From contig NZ_CP077097.1 of NCBI RefSeq assembly GCF_014269225.2, positions 3,917,001-3,981,000 of the forward strand: a DNA stretch of 64,000 nucleotides. Reading direction: 5' to 3'. The position numbers and the translations under genes were made by a program. This document shows positions 7,502 to 16,614 of this stretch, piece after piece. The first letter of the stretch is position 1. The number at the start of each line of letters is the position of its first letter. This stretch comes from Pseudomonas anuradhapurensis (GTDB lineage: Bacteria > Pseudomonadota > Gammaproteobacteria > Pseudomonadales > Pseudomonadaceae). Under the pieces are notes generated by a model. It did no database searches, was not told the DNA's origin, and worked only from the letters and a program-made list of their open reading frames with translations.

Positions 7502-9151
7502 TCACTGCTTCGCCGCCAACCACGGCCGGCAGCTGGCGAACAGGTCCAGCGACTGCTGGTAGACCTCGGTGTGCACCTGCAACAGGCCGAGCATCGAGTG
7601 GAACAGGTTGTCCTGCGACAGCGGGGCGTCGCTGAGCTTGGCCAGGCAGTCGGTATCGATGCCGAAGTCGTCCTTGTAGCTGTCGGAGAACCAGGTCAGC
7701 AATGGCACGTGCTTCTGCTGCTCGGGGGCGATGGCGTAGGGCGTGCCGTGCAGGAACAGGTTGTATTCACCCAGCGACTCGCCATGGTCGGACAGGTAGA
7801 TCATCGCCGTGTCGACCTTGTCCTGCTTGCTGCGCAGGGTGTCGATCAGCGCGGCCAGCACCTTGTCGGTATAGGCCAGGGTGTTGTCGTAGCCGTTGAC
7901 GATTTCCTGCTGGCTGCACTGGTCCAGGGCATTGCTCTGGCACACCGGGGCAAAGCGCTGGTCGGCAGCCGGGTAGCGTTTGAAGTATTCCGGGCCATGG
8001 CTGCCCATCTGGTGCAGCACCAGCACGGTGTCCTTGTCGAGGTTGTCGATCAGCTCGCCCAGGCCCTGCAGCAGGATCTGGTCATGGCACTCACCGTCCG
8101 CGCACAGTTGCGCGTCCTTGAGGTTGCTGACGTCGATGAATTGCACGCGATCGCAGGTGCCCTTGCAGCCCGACTGGTTGTCGCGCCATTGCACGGCCAG
8201 GCCGGCACGCTGGAGGATGTCCAGCAAGCCTTCGCGGTTCTTCGCCACGCGGGCATCGTAGTCCTTGCGCGGCATGCCGGAGAACATGCACGGCACCGAA
8301 ACGGCGGTTTCCGTGCCGCAGGAGTGCACATCGGAGAACGCCAGCAGGCCCTGCTCGCGGGCAAGGTTCGGCGTGGTGTCGCGGTCATAGCCCAGCACCC
8401 CGAAATGGTCGGCCCGCGCACTTTCGCCCACTACCAGCACCGTCAGCGACTTGCGCTCATGTTTTTGCCAGGCGGCATCGCGCCTGGCATCTTCGCCGTA
8501 GTGCTGGAATGGCTGCGCAGCACTACCGACGCGCTCGCTGACATAACCGAAGGACGCCCCGACGATGTTGCTGGGGGTCAGCATCAGGCGCAGTTCGTGG
8601 TGATTGCGGAACAGCGACGCCAGGCCCTGGTAGTTGACCAGCGCCACCGACCCCAGGGCCACGACACAGGCACCGCCGACCACCAGCTTGCCGAACAGCT
8701 CGCGGTGCCAGGCGCGGTAGGCGATCGGCGCTTTCCATACCAGGATCGACGGCAGTACCCCCAGGCCGAGGATATACAAGGCGAATTTCAGCGAGAGCAA
8801 GTCACGCACTTCCGCCACATTGGTTTCGGCAATATTGCGGAACATGCCCGCATCAATAAGTACGCCATACTGGTTCATGAAGTAGGCAACACCGGCGCCA
8901 CTCAGGAACAACACAATGAGTACCGGCTTCAATATGAAGCGGAAGGCCAACAGGGTCAGAATCAGGTTGAATGCGAACAGCATCATCACGGCAAACGCCA
9001 GGATCAGCCATAGGCCCGGCAGACCGGGGGGGACGACCTGTTCAAGATGTTGCCAGAGGAAGACATTGAAGCCGATCAGCAGGTAAAGGCTGGCCAGCAG
9101 CGTGACCCATTCAGTCCGCAGGGATTTGAAGTTCGGCATCAGTGTTCGCAT
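7502..9151 (-). CDS. eptA: Lipid A/LPS phosphoethanolamine transferase (EptA family)
   Basis: This encodes about 549 residues. Five N-terminal membrane helices lie within residues 1-175 and are followed by a periplasmic sulfatase-fold domain. VVGESARADHFGVLGYDRDT carries the first metal ligand. SCGTETAVSVPCMF contains the nucleophilic threonine. YLSDHGES and FLHGTP supply further metal ligands. Cysteine pairs typical of EptA are present (QSGCKGTCDR). The enzyme is expected to add phosphoethanolamine to lipid A or core sugars, which lowers polymyxin binding. No two-component system is adjacent. The start at 9151 is tentative; an ATG at 9139 (MPNFKSL) is equally plausible because neither has a clear ribosome binding site. 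Confidence 0.85.
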   Translation of the reverse strand: MRTLMPNFKSLRTEWVTLLASLYLLIGFNVFLWQHLEQVVPPGLPGLWLILAFAVMMLFAFNLILTLLAFRFILKPVLIVLFLSGAGVAYFMNQYGVLIDAGMFRNIAETNVAEVRDLLSLKFALYILGLGVLPSILVWKAPIAYRAWHRELFGKLVVGGACVVALGSVALVNYQGLASLFRNHHELRLMLTPSNIVGASFGYVSERVGSAAQPFQHYGEDARRDAAWQKHERKSLTVLVVGESARADHFGVLGYDRDTTPNLAREQGLLAFSDVHSCGTETAVSVPCMFSGMPRKDYDARVAKNREGLLDILQRAGLAVQWRDNQSGCKGTCDRVQFIDVSNLKDAQLCADGECHDQILLQGLGELIDNLDKDTVLVLHQMGSHGPEYFKRYPAADQRFAPVCQSNALDQCSQQEIVNGYDNTLAYTDKVLAALIDTLRSKQDKVDTAMIYLSDHGESLGEYNLFLHGTPYAIAPEQQKHVPLLTWFSDSYKDDFGIDTDCLAKLSDAPLSQDNLFHSMLGLLQVHTEVYQQSLDLFASCRPWLAAKQ

Positions 9152-9302
9152 TCAAGGGTAAGGACCAGCCCGAGGGCCTGGGCGGCACCGCGGAAACTTG
9201 GCCGAACTCTAGAAAGCGCACCATCAATTTTTTGTGAAAAAGACGCCAACAAATCCGTTAGCCGGCGCCTTGAACATTAAAAGAAGTTCATGAAAGCGCG
9301 GT

Positions 9303-9668
9303 TCAGCCTGGCAGGCGCAGCTTGGCGTAAGGTTCCCGATCGATGTCCAGCACTTCCACGCACAGCTGGATATCCACCCCTGGCCGCCCGGGGAGGGCTT
9401 CGCGCAGTACCTCGAGCAGGCTGCTGGACAACAGCGCCTTCACTTCCGGCGAACGCCCGCTGAGGATGGCCAGGCGTACATGGACAAAGGCCCGCTCGCC
9501 CGGCGAGGTACCTACCCGGAAGTGCCGGAAGGCTTCGGCACGGCTCTTGATGTCCGCCTCATCGGCGAACTGGCCACTGCCGACCAGGGCGTGGTTCAGG
9601 CGCAGCAACAGCACATCGACATTGAGCTCGCGCAGGTTGTCGCTGTATTCCAGGTTGAGGTGAGGCAT
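9303..9668 (-). CDS. 5-carboxymethyl-2-hydroxymuconate isomerase family protein
   Basis: This 121-residue protein begins MPHLNLEYSDNL, which places the family's catalytic N-terminal proline directly after Met1. FRVGTSP and RAFVHVRLAILSGRS match the CHMI (HpaF-like) fold of the tautomerase superfamily. In E. coli the enzyme acts in homoprotocatechuate degradation, but no hpa genes are nearby here, so the physiological substrate is uncertain. Confidence 0.8.
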   Translation of the reverse strand: MPHLNLEYSDNLRELNVDVLLLRLNHALVGSGQFADEADIKSRAEAFRHFRVGTSPGERAFVHVRLAILSGRSPEVKALLSSSLLEVLREALPGRPGVDIQLCVEVLDIDREPYAKLRLPG

Positions 9669-9783
9669 GGCGCAGGTTCCGGGTCACGGGGAGATGCGAC
9701 AGCCTACCCCAGTCCCCTACCTGCGCAAAGCCGACTATCCTCAAAGGTCAGGACCATTCGCCAACCCCGACAGAGGTGAAGAA

Positions 9784-10020
9784 ATGCCAGTTCCGCATGA
9801 TCTGCTCGCTGACCTGCACGTTACCGCCGATGCATTCCAGGCGCTCATGGACAAGGACCAGACGCTGCATTCGCTGCACAAGGAATACAACGCCAAGGAC
9901 AAGGAGGTGTTGGCCGCCGAAGGCAACGGTACCAACGACGAGGCCGTCAACCGCTTGCGCAAGGAGCGGCTGCTGATCAAGGACAAGATCGAACGGATCA
10001 TTCATCCGCCCAAATCCTGA
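9784..10020 (+). CDS. YdcH family (DUF465) small coiled-coil protein
   Basis: This encodes 78 residues from the ATG at 9784, preceded by AGAGGTGAAGAA. The family hallmarks are visible: HDLLAD near the start, DQTLHSLHKEYNAKDKEV in the middle and RLRKERLLIKDKI near the end, forming a single long helical hairpin. Function is unknown. It stands alone and is followed by a family II REPIN-like repeat. Confidence 0.85.
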   Translation: MPVPHDLLADLHVTADAFQALMDKDQTLHSLHKEYNAKDKEVLAAEGNGTNDEAVNRLRKERLLIKDKIERIIHPPKS

Positions 10021-10037
10021 CCGGCCTCCACGGGCCC

Positions 10038-10151
10038 GTGTAGGAGCGGCCTTGTGTCGCGATGGGCTGCGTAGCAGCCCCAAATTTACCGCGAAGGCAT
10101 AAGTTTTGGGGCTGCTGCGCAGCCCATCGCGACACAAGGCCGCTCCTACAC
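10038..10151. repeat. REPIN-like inverted repeat, family II
   Basis: The two arms of about 44 bases (tgtaggagcggccttgtgtc... and its complement) are nearly perfect complements and enclose a 25-base non-palindromic spacer around 10085-10110. It lies between two convergent genes. Confidence 0.8.
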
Positions 10152-10159
10152 TCTGTTCA

Positions 10160-11332
10160 TCACACGCCAGCAACCAGCGCGTTCAACGCACCATCCAGGT
10201 CCTCGACCAGGTCGCGGTAATCCTCGATGCCCACCGACAACCGCAGCAGGTTCTCGCTGATGCCCATCACGCTCTTCTGCTCCGGGCTCAGCGAGCAGTG
10301 CGACATGCTCCAGGAGTGGTTGATCATGCTTTCCACCCCGCCCAGCGAGTCGGCCAACACGAAGATCTGCAGCGCCTCCACCAGGCGGTTGAGCGCAGCC
10401 CGGTCGCCCTTGACCTTCATCGCCACCACTGCCCCGCCACTGCGCATCTGCCGCTTGCACAGCTCATGCTGCGGGTGGCTTTCCAGCCCTGGGTAATACA
10501 CCTGTTCGACCTGCGCGTGGCCTTCAAGGAAGCGCGCCACCTGCAGGGCATTGGCGCACTGGCGTTCCATGCGCACATCCAGCGTCTTCAGCCCACGCAG
10601 GGCCAGGTAGCAGTCGAACGGCCCCTGCACGCCGCCAATGGCCATGCTGATACGGCGCAGGCGCGCCAGCAGTGCATCATTGGCGGCTACCACCACGCCA
10701 CCGGTCAGGTCGGAATGGCCGCCGATGTACTTGCTGGCCGAGTGCATGACCAGGTCCACGCCCAGGGTGATTGGGCGTTGGTTCCATGGCGAACAGAAGG
10801 TGTTGTCGATGCAGGTGAGGATGCCCCGCGCCTTGGCCAGGTCGCACACGGCCTTGATGTCGACCAGGTGCAGCAACGGGTTGGTCGGCGATTCGATCCA
10901 GATCAGCTGGGTTTCCGGCCGGATGGCAGCGGCCACGGCCTCGAGGTCGTTGAGGTCGACGTAGGTGGTGGTCAGGCCCGAGCTGCGGCTACGGTAGTCT
11001 TCGAGGATACGGAAGGTGCCGCCATACACGCCGTTCATCACCACCACATGGGCATCCTTGGGCAGCAACTCCAGCACCGTGGCAGTGGCGTTAACACCCG
11101 AGGCACAGGCCACCGCGCCTACACCTTCTTCAAGGGCGGCGACACAGGTTTCGTAGGCATGCCGGGTGGGGTTGCCCACCCGGCTGTAGGAATATTCTGG
11201 CTTGTCATCCAGGCTGCGTTTGGTGAACGAGCTGGCGGTGACGATCGCCGGGAAAATGGCATTGTCAGCGACGCTGAACTGCTCGCCGGCATGAATGGTA
11301 CGGGTGGCGAAGTTACGCGGCTTGTCGGACAT
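10160..11332 (-). CDS. PLP-dependent trans-sulfuration enzyme (cystathionine gamma-synthase/lyase-like)
   Basis: This encodes 390 residues from the ATG at 11332 (MSDKPRN). PLP is held by Lys201 in HSASKYIGGH. The phosphate-site tyrosine is in the YSR motif (49-51) and the active-site Tyr103 is in GVYGGTF. Methionine gamma-lyases have Cys two residues after that Tyr; here it is Gly105, which argues against methionine gamma-lyase. The choice between synthase and lyase is open. The divergent Lrp/AsnC-type gene starts 104 bases upstream and is the likely regulator. Confidence 0.8.
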   Translation of the reverse strand: MSDKPRNFATRTIHAGEQFSVADNAIFPAIVTASSFTKRSLDDKPEYSYSRVGNPTRHAYETCVAALEEGVGAVACASGVNATATVLELLPKDAHVVVMNGVYGGTFRILEDYRSRSSGLTTTYVDLNDLEAVAAAIRPETQLIWIESPTNPLLHLVDIKAVCDLAKARGILTCIDNTFCSPWNQRPITLGVDLVMHSASKYIGGHSDLTGGVVVAANDALLARLRRISMAIGGVQGPFDCYLALRGLKTLDVRMERQCANALQVARFLEGHAQVEQVYYPGLESHPQHELCKRQMRSGGAVVAMKVKGDRAALNRLVEALQIFVLADSLGGVESMINHSWSMSHCSLSPEQKSVMGISENLLRLSVGIEDYRDLVEDLDGALNALVAGV

Positions 11333-11436
11333 GGTCAGGCCCATTGGCAGAGTGAAAGTTGCCACTATCGCACAACCCAAATCGTCTGGCCTTGGGGTAA
11401 TCTGTGAAAAATTTCCCTGCACGGCCCGCACGCGAC

Positions 11437-11895
11437 ATGGACAGCTTCGACCAGCACATTCTCACCCTGCTTCAGCACGACGCCGCAATCTCGCTCAAGG
11501 ACCTGGCCGAGGCCGTCAATCTGTCCACCACCCCCTGCTGGAAGCGGGTCAAGCGCCTGGAAGAAGAAGGCTACATTGTTGGCCGCGTGGCCTTGCTCGA
11601 CCCGCAACGGCTGGGGCTCGGGCTGACGGTGTTCGTCCAGCTCAAGACCCAGCGCCACGACAGCGCCTGGCTGGAGCAGTTTGCCGCAACCGTGACCGGG
11701 TTCGAGGAAGTGATGGAGTGCTATCGCATGTCGGGGGACTGGGACTACATGCTGCGGGTGGTGGTGGGCGATATTGCAGCGTACGACCGCTTCTATAAAA
11801 AGCTCATCACCCGCACCGAGGGGCTTTCCAACATCACCTCCAGTTTTGCCATGGAACAGATGAAGTACACCACGGCGTACCCGGTATCTCGCTAA
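11437..11895 (+). CDS. Lrp/AsnC family transcriptional regulator
   Basis: This encodes 152 residues from the ATG at 11437 (MDSFDQHIL). A GTG at 11404 would add 11 residues. The N-terminal winged helix-turn-helix (ISLKDLAEAVNLSTTPCWKRVKRLEEEG) is followed by an RAM/ACT-like effector domain ending GLSNITSSFAMEQMKYTTAYP, a standard Lrp C-terminus. It is divergent from the trans-sulfuration gene, so control of sulfur amino acid metabolism with an amino acid effector is a reasonable inference. Confidence 0.85.
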   Translation: MDSFDQHILTLLQHDAAISLKDLAEAVNLSTTPCWKRVKRLEEEGYIVGRVALLDPQRLGLGLTVFVQLKTQRHDSAWLEQFAATVTGFEEVMECYRMSGDWDYMLRVVVGDIAAYDRFYKKLITRTEGLSNITSSFAMEQMKYTTAYPVSR

Positions 11896-11901
11896 CTGGA
11901 T

Positions 11902-11946
11902 GGGGCTGCTGTGCAGCCCTTTCGCGACGCAAGGCCGCTCCTACAG
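11902..11946. repeat. REP-like element, family II (single unit)
   Basis: A single unit: small hairpin gggctgctgtgcagccc plus the complement of the TAGGAGCGGCCTTGCGTCG core. It lies between convergent stop codons. Confidence 0.7.
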
Positions 11947-11984
11947 GGATCGCACCGTCCTGCAGGCGCGTGCAAACGAGCCAA

Positions 11985-14315
11985 TCAGCTTGCAGTGTTG
12001 AGCGCTGCGATCCGGTTCCCGGCCTGGGCCTTCTCGACCTTGATCGCGACGAACTTCGAGGTTGGCGTATAAGTGCCCTCGCCATAGCTGTCCAGCGGCA
12101 CCAGCGGATTGGTTTCCGGGTAATAGGCCGCCGCCTGCCCTTGCGGCACGTCGTAAGCCACCAGGCGGAAGCCCGACACGCGCCGCTCCACGCCATCCTC
12201 CCACAGCGACACCAGGTCCACATGCTCGCCCGGCTCGAAGCCCATCCGGCGGATGTCGACCTCGTTGACGAATACCACTTCACGCAGGCCGAACACCCCG
12301 CGATAACGGTCGTCCAGGCCATACAGGGTGGTGTTGTACTGGTCGTGCGAACGCAGGGTCTGCAGGATCAGGTCGGGCTTGTCACCGCGCGCCAGCACCT
12401 TGGCATTCACCAGTTGCTCCGGCAACGACTGCGGGCTGAAGCGCGCCTTGCCGGTGGCCGTGCGCCATTTGCGCTCGGCGGCATGGTTGCCCAGGTGGAA
12501 GCCACCCGGGTGCTGCAGACGCTGGTTGAAATCGCTGAAGCCGGGGATCACATCGGCGATCATGCTGCGGATACGACCGTAATCGGCAACCGCGTATTCC
12601 CAGTCGATCGGCCGCTTGCCCAGGGTCGCCTGGGCCATGCCGGCGATGATCCACGGCTCCGAACGCAGGTGTGGCGAACGCGGGCGCAGTTGGCCGTGGG
12701 AAAGGTGCACCATGCTGAACGTGTCCTCCACGGTCACGCCTTGCGGCCCGCTGGCCTGCAGGTCGATTTCGGTACGCCCCAGGCAGGGCAGGATCAGCGC
12801 GTCGCGGCCAGTGACCAGGTGCGAGCGGTTGAGCTTGGTGGAAATCTGTACGGTCAGCGCGCAATTGCGCAGCGCCGCATGGGTGCGCGGCGTGTCCGGC
12901 GTGGCCTGGGCAAAGTTGCCGCCCAGGCCGATGAACACCTTGGCCCGTCCTTCTTCCATGGCCTTGATCGCCAACACCGCGTTGTGCCCATGGGCGCGCG
13001 GCACGCGGAAGCGGAAGCGCTTTTCCAGAGCGTCGAGCAGCGCCGGCCTGGGTTTTTCATCGATGCCCATGGTGCGGTCGCCCTGCACGTTGCTGTGGCC
13101 ACGCACCGGCGACAGGCCGGCACCGGGTTTGCCAACGTTGCCGCGCAGCAGTTGCAGGTTGACGATTTCCTGTACCGTCGCCACCGAGTGGCGGTGCTGG
13201 GTCACGCCCATGGCCCAGCACATGATCACCCGCTCGGCCTTGCGATACATGCGCGCAGCCAGCTCGATCTCGGCCTGGGTCAGCCCCGATTGCTCGACGA
13301 TGTGCGCCCACGGCGTAGCGTCCAGGGTGGCCAGGTAGGCGTCGATGCCACTGGTATGCTCGGCAATGAAGGCATGGTCGAACACCGCCGGTTCGCCGTT
13401 GGCCTGGGCTTCGCGCTCCCATTGCAGCAAGTACTTGGCCATGCCGCGCAACACCGCCATGTCGCCGCCCAGGGCCGGGCGGAAGTAGGCGGTATTGGTC
13501 GGTTCGGAGCCATTGCTGAGCATCTCGAACGGGTGTTGCGGGTGCTGGAAGCGCTCCAGGCCGCGCTCTTTCAGCGGGTTGAAGCAGACCACCTGGGCCC
13601 CACGCTTGACCGCTTCACGCAACGGTTCGAGCATGCGCGGGTGGTTGGTACCGGGGTTCTGGCCGATGACGAAGATCGCATCGGCCAGTTCCAGGTCGTG
13701 GAACACCACCGTGCCCTTGCCCACGCCAAGGGTTTCCGCCATGCCCACGCCACTGGCTTCGTGGCACATGTTCGAGCAGTCGGGGAAGTTGTTGGTGCCG
13801 TAGGCACGCACGAACAGCTGGTAGAGGAACGCCGCCTCGTTGCTGGCCCGCCCCGAGGTATAGAACTCGGCCTGGTCGGGCGAGTCGAGCGCGCGCAAGT
13901 GTTGGGCGACCAGGGCGAACGCCTCTTCCCAGCTGGTTTCAACGTAGTGGTCGGTGGCCGCGTCGTAGCGCATCGGGTGGGTCAGCCGGCCTTGGTATTC
14001 CAGCCAGTAGTCGCTCTGCGCGGCCAGCGCGCTGACGCTGTACCTGGCGAAGAACGCCGGGTCCACCGAGCGGCCGGTGGCCTCCCAGTTGACCGCCTTG
14101 GCGCCGTTTTCGCAGAACTTGACCATGTCGTTTTCCGGCGACTCGCCCCAGGCACAACCGGGGCAGTCGAAGCCGCCGTTCTGGTTGGTCTTGAGCATGG
14201 CGCGCAGGTTCTTGAAGGCATTGTCACTGCCCAGCCAGCTTTTGGTCACGCTCTTGAGCGCCCCCCAGCCGGCGGCGGCGCCCTTGTAGTCGCGGATATG
14301 TCGGTCCTGGCTCAT
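11985..14315 (-). CDS. FdhF/YdeP family molybdopterin oxidoreductase
   Basis: This encodes 776 residues from the ATG at 14315 (MSQDRHIRDY). It is a molybdopterin-dependent oxidoreductase of the YdeP branch related to formate dehydrogenase alpha subunits. CPGCAWGESP near residue 50 marks the reduced cysteine region typical of this branch. Cofactor-binding blocks are readable (FVIGQNPGTNHPR, CWAMGVTQHRHS, VRGHSNVQGDRTMG, FIGLGGNFAQATPDT). In the YdeP group, reported functions include acid resistance, but the electron acceptor and substrate are not known. Nearby moaA and moaB supply molybdenum-cofactor biosynthesis steps, which supports a shared role. Confidence 0.85.
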   Translation of the reverse strand: MSQDRHIRDYKGAAAGWGALKSVTKSWLGSDNAFKNLRAMLKTNQNGGFDCPGCAWGESPENDMVKFCENGAKAVNWEATGRSVDPAFFARYSVSALAAQSDYWLEYQGRLTHPMRYDAATDHYVETSWEEAFALVAQHLRALDSPDQAEFYTSGRASNEAAFLYQLFVRAYGTNNFPDCSNMCHEASGVGMAETLGVGKGTVVFHDLELADAIFVIGQNPGTNHPRMLEPLREAVKRGAQVVCFNPLKERGLERFQHPQHPFEMLSNGSEPTNTAYFRPALGGDMAVLRGMAKYLLQWEREAQANGEPAVFDHAFIAEHTSGIDAYLATLDATPWAHIVEQSGLTQAEIELAARMYRKAERVIMCWAMGVTQHRHSVATVQEIVNLQLLRGNVGKPGAGLSPVRGHSNVQGDRTMGIDEKPRPALLDALEKRFRFRVPRAHGHNAVLAIKAMEEGRAKVFIGLGGNFAQATPDTPRTHAALRNCALTVQISTKLNRSHLVTGRDALILPCLGRTEIDLQASGPQGVTVEDTFSMVHLSHGQLRPRSPHLRSEPWIIAGMAQATLGKRPIDWEYAVADYGRIRSMIADVIPGFSDFNQRLQHPGGFHLGNHAAERKWRTATGKARFSPQSLPEQLVNAKVLARGDKPDLILQTLRSHDQYNTTLYGLDDRYRGVFGLREVVFVNEVDIRRMGFEPGEHVDLVSLWEDGVERRVSGFRLVAYDVPQGQAAAYYPETNPLVPLDSYGEGTYTPTSKFVAIKVEKAQAGNRIAALNTAS

Positions 14316-14372
14316 GCGCTGAATCCTCACGCTTCGATGCTTTTTTTCAGCCTATGGAGCGCGGGGTAGAGC

Positions 14373-14383
14373 CGTCCAATCGA
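14373..14383. promoter_or_regulatory. Sequence motif shared with the moaB/lysR intergenic region
   Basis: CGTCCAATCGA occurs here, between the divergent ydeP-type and moaA genes. It occurs again at 17207-17217 between moaB and the LysR gene, with partly similar downstream bases (tacGGC-TGATnA). This may be a binding site for the LysR regulator; no experiment supports it. Confidence 0.35.
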
Positions 14384-14529
14384 AAGATCTTACGGCGTGA
14401 TAAGCGCTTTCGATCATGCGCCGGGGGTGATGATAGAAGCAGTCGATCAAATGGTCGGGCAAAGCAATTTGACGGCCTTGCCCCCAGGTTATAGCTTGGA
14501 GTGCAGTCCCAACCCATTCGAGCGCGAAC

Positions 14530-15534
14530 GTGGAACAGAACAGCCGGGCCCTGATCGACGGCTTCAACCGGAAAATCGACTACCTGCGGATGTCGGTCAC
14601 CGATCGCTGCGACTTCCGCTGTGTGTACTGCATGGCCGAAGACATGCAGTTTCTGCCACGCCAGCAAATCCTCAGCCTCGAAGAGCTGTTCGCGGTGGCC
14701 GAGCGCTTCGTCGCCCTCGGCACCCGCAAGATCCGCCTGACCGGTGGCGAACCGCTGGTGCGCCAGGGCATCGTCGACCTGTGCGGGCGCATCGCCGCCC
14801 TGCCCGGTTTGCGCGAGTTGTGCCTGACCAGCAATGGCTCGCAACTCGGGCGCCTGGCCCAGCCGCTGTTCGACGCTGGCGTGACCCGCCTGAACATCAG
14901 CCTCGACAGCCTGGATGCCGAGCGCTTCAGGCAGCTGACCCGTACCGGTGACCTGCACCAGGTGATCGCCGGCATCGACGCTGCGCGCCACGCCGGTTTC
15001 CAGCGCACCAAGCTCAACTGCGTGGTGCTCAAGGGCCGCAACGACCACGAACTGGTCGACCTGGTGCGCTTTGCCATCGACCGCGAGCTGGACATCACTT
15101 TCATCGAGGAGATGCCGCTGGGCGTGATCGACGAGCATGAGCGCGGCGAGTCGTTCTGCTCCAGCGACGAGGTGCGCGCGCGCCTGGCCGAGCACTTCAC
15201 CCTGGTCGAATCGACCGAATCGTCGCAAGGCCCGGCGCGCTATTGGCGCCTGGCCGAAGCCGGCAACACCCGCATCGGTTTCATCTCGCCGCACAGCCAC
15301 AACTTCTGCGCCACCTGCAACCGCGTGCGCCTCACCGTCGAGGGCCGCCTGCTGCTGTGCCTGGGCAACGAACATTCGGTGGACCTCAAGCAGGTGCTGC
15401 GCGCCCACCCGGGCAACGCCGAACGCCTGGAACAAGCCATTCGCGATTCGCTGCACCTCAAACCCTACCGCCATCACTTCGAAGTCGGTGGCGACGTGCA
15501 GATCCTGCGCTTCATGAACATGACCGGCGGCTAG
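14530..15534 (+). CDS. moaA: GTP 3',8-cyclase (molybdenum cofactor biosynthesis protein A)
   Basis: This 334-residue radical-SAM enzyme converts GTP to 3',8-cyclo-7,8-dihydro-GTP in the first step of molybdopterin synthesis. The N-terminal 4Fe-4S site is Cys27/Cys31/Cys34 (CDFRCVYC). The second, substrate-binding cluster is built from [11 protein letters not shown] and the cysteine in LLLCLG. The C-terminus ends in the essential GG. The start is a GTG at 14530. It diverges from the molybdoenzyme gene, with a 214-base regulatory gap. Pseudomonads often carry a second moaA copy elsewhere, so this one may be dedicated to the neighbouring enzyme. Confidence 0.93.
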   Translation: MEQNSRALIDGFNRKIDYLRMSVTDRCDFRCVYCMAEDMQFLPRQQILSLEELFAVAERFVALGTRKIRLTGGEPLVRQGIVDLCGRIAALPGLRELCLTSNGSQLGRLAQPLFDAGVTRLNISLDSLDAERFRQLTRTGDLHQVIAGIDAARHAGFQRTKLNCVVLKGRNDHELVDLVRFAIDRELDITFIEEMPLGVIDEHERGESFCSSDEVRARLAEHFTLVESTESSQGPARYWRLAEAGNTRIGFISPHSHNFCATCNRVRLTVEGRLLLCLGNEHSVDLKQVLRAHPGNAERLEQAIRDSLHLKPYRHHFEVGGDVQILRFMNMTGG

Positions 15535-15554
15535 GCCGCCGTCTCTGGATTGCC

Positions 15555-16454
15555 ATGATCGTCCACCCCACTCCTGATGTGCTGCGCGTGCTGTTCACCC
15601 TCAAGGGCTCGATCGTCAAGCGCATTGCCCTGCGCTGCCTGATGATCACCTTGCTGGCCGCGCTGATCGTGCTGGTCGAGCGGCATTTCCCGGCGTTTTT
15701 CTACCCGGTCAGCGCCACCCCGTTCACCCTGCTCGGCCTGTCGCTGTCGATTTTCATGAGTTTTCGCAACAACGCCTGCTACGACCGTTGGTGGGAAGGG
15801 CGCAAGGCCTGGGGCAAGCTGATCATCGAAACCCGCTCGTTCGTGCGCGAGAGCCAGGTCATCGCCGACCCGGCCCTGCGCGTCGAGCTGTTGCGCAACC
15901 TGTGCGGCTTTGCCCATGCGCTGAATGCGCACCTGCGCAACGAGGACGAACTGGCGGCTGCCCGGCCCTGGCTGGCCCGGCCCGAAGCGCTCGGCAGCCA
16001 CAATGTGTGCGACGCCATCCTGCGCGAAGTGGGCGAGCACTGCTCGCGGCTGGCGGAACAACAGCACATCAGTGACTGGCGCTACAGCCTGCTGGAACAG
16101 CGCCTGGTGGGCCTGACCGAGGTGCAGGCCACCTGCGAGCGGATCAAGGGCACGCCGTTGCCGTTCCCCTACACGCTGCTGCTGCACCGCACCATCTATA
16201 TCTTCTGCCTGCTGCTGCCGTTTGCCCTGGCCGAGCCACTGGGCTGGCTGGCGCCGCTGTTCACCACCATCGTCGGGTACACCTTTTTCGGGCTGGATGC
16301 GATTGGCAACGAGCTGGAAGACCCATTCGGGCGCGATGAAAACGACTTGCCGACCGATGCCATGGTGCGCACCGTGGAGCGCGATGTACTGGCCGGATTG
16401 GGCGAACGACAGCTGCCGCCGGCGTTGTTGCCGGTGGGGTATGTGTTGAGCTGA
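15555..16454 (+). CDS. Bestrophin-like (YneE/UPF0187) membrane channel protein
   Basis: This encodes 299 residues. It shows the bestrophin-family signature SFRNNACYDRWWEGRKAWG at about residues 72-90 and membrane segments near residues 25-45, 50-70, 210-235 and 238-258. Bacterial members form pentameric ion channels. The gene begins 20 bases after moaA on the same strand and could be co-transcribed, though a functional link with molybdenum metabolism is not known. A REPIN-like repeat follows. Confidence 0.85.
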   Translation: MIVHPTPDVLRVLFTLKGSIVKRIALRCLMITLLAALIVLVERHFPAFFYPVSATPFTLLGLSLSIFMSFRNNACYDRWWEGRKAWGKLIIETRSFVRESQVIADPALRVELLRNLCGFAHALNAHLRNEDELAAARPWLARPEALGSHNVCDAILREVGEHCSRLAEQQHISDWRYSLLEQRLVGLTEVQATCERIKGTPLPFPYTLLLHRTIYIFCLLLPFALAEPLGWLAPLFTTIVGYTFFGLDAIGNELEDPFGRDENDLPTDAMVRTVERDVLAGLGERQLPPALLPVGYVLS

Positions 16455-16474
16455 AACTGCCATCGCAGGGCCGA

Positions 16475-16591
16475 TGTAGGAGCGGCCTTGCGTCGCGAAA
16501 GGGCTGCGCAGCAGCCCCGGCAATCTTTGCATCAATGCGCAGGTACTGGGGCTGCTGCGCAGCCCTTTCGCGACGCAAGGCCGCTCCTACA
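16475..16591. repeat. REPIN-like inverted repeat, family II
   Basis: Near-perfect arms (tgtaggagcggccttgcgtc... and its complement, each with a gggctgcgcagcagcccc hairpin) surround a short unique centre. It sits between convergent genes. Confidence 0.8.
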
Positions 16592-16614
16592 CGCGTCAGC
16601 CAGCCGTGAGTGAA

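Noticed and set aside
6110..9013. 967-codon open frame on the plus strand
   Set aside because: Shadow of rnd and the phosphoethanolamine transferase on the other strand. No domain or ribosome binding site.
11970..14369. 799-codon open frame opposite the molybdoenzyme
   Set aside because: Exact antisense of the YdeP-type gene; no recognisable protein features.
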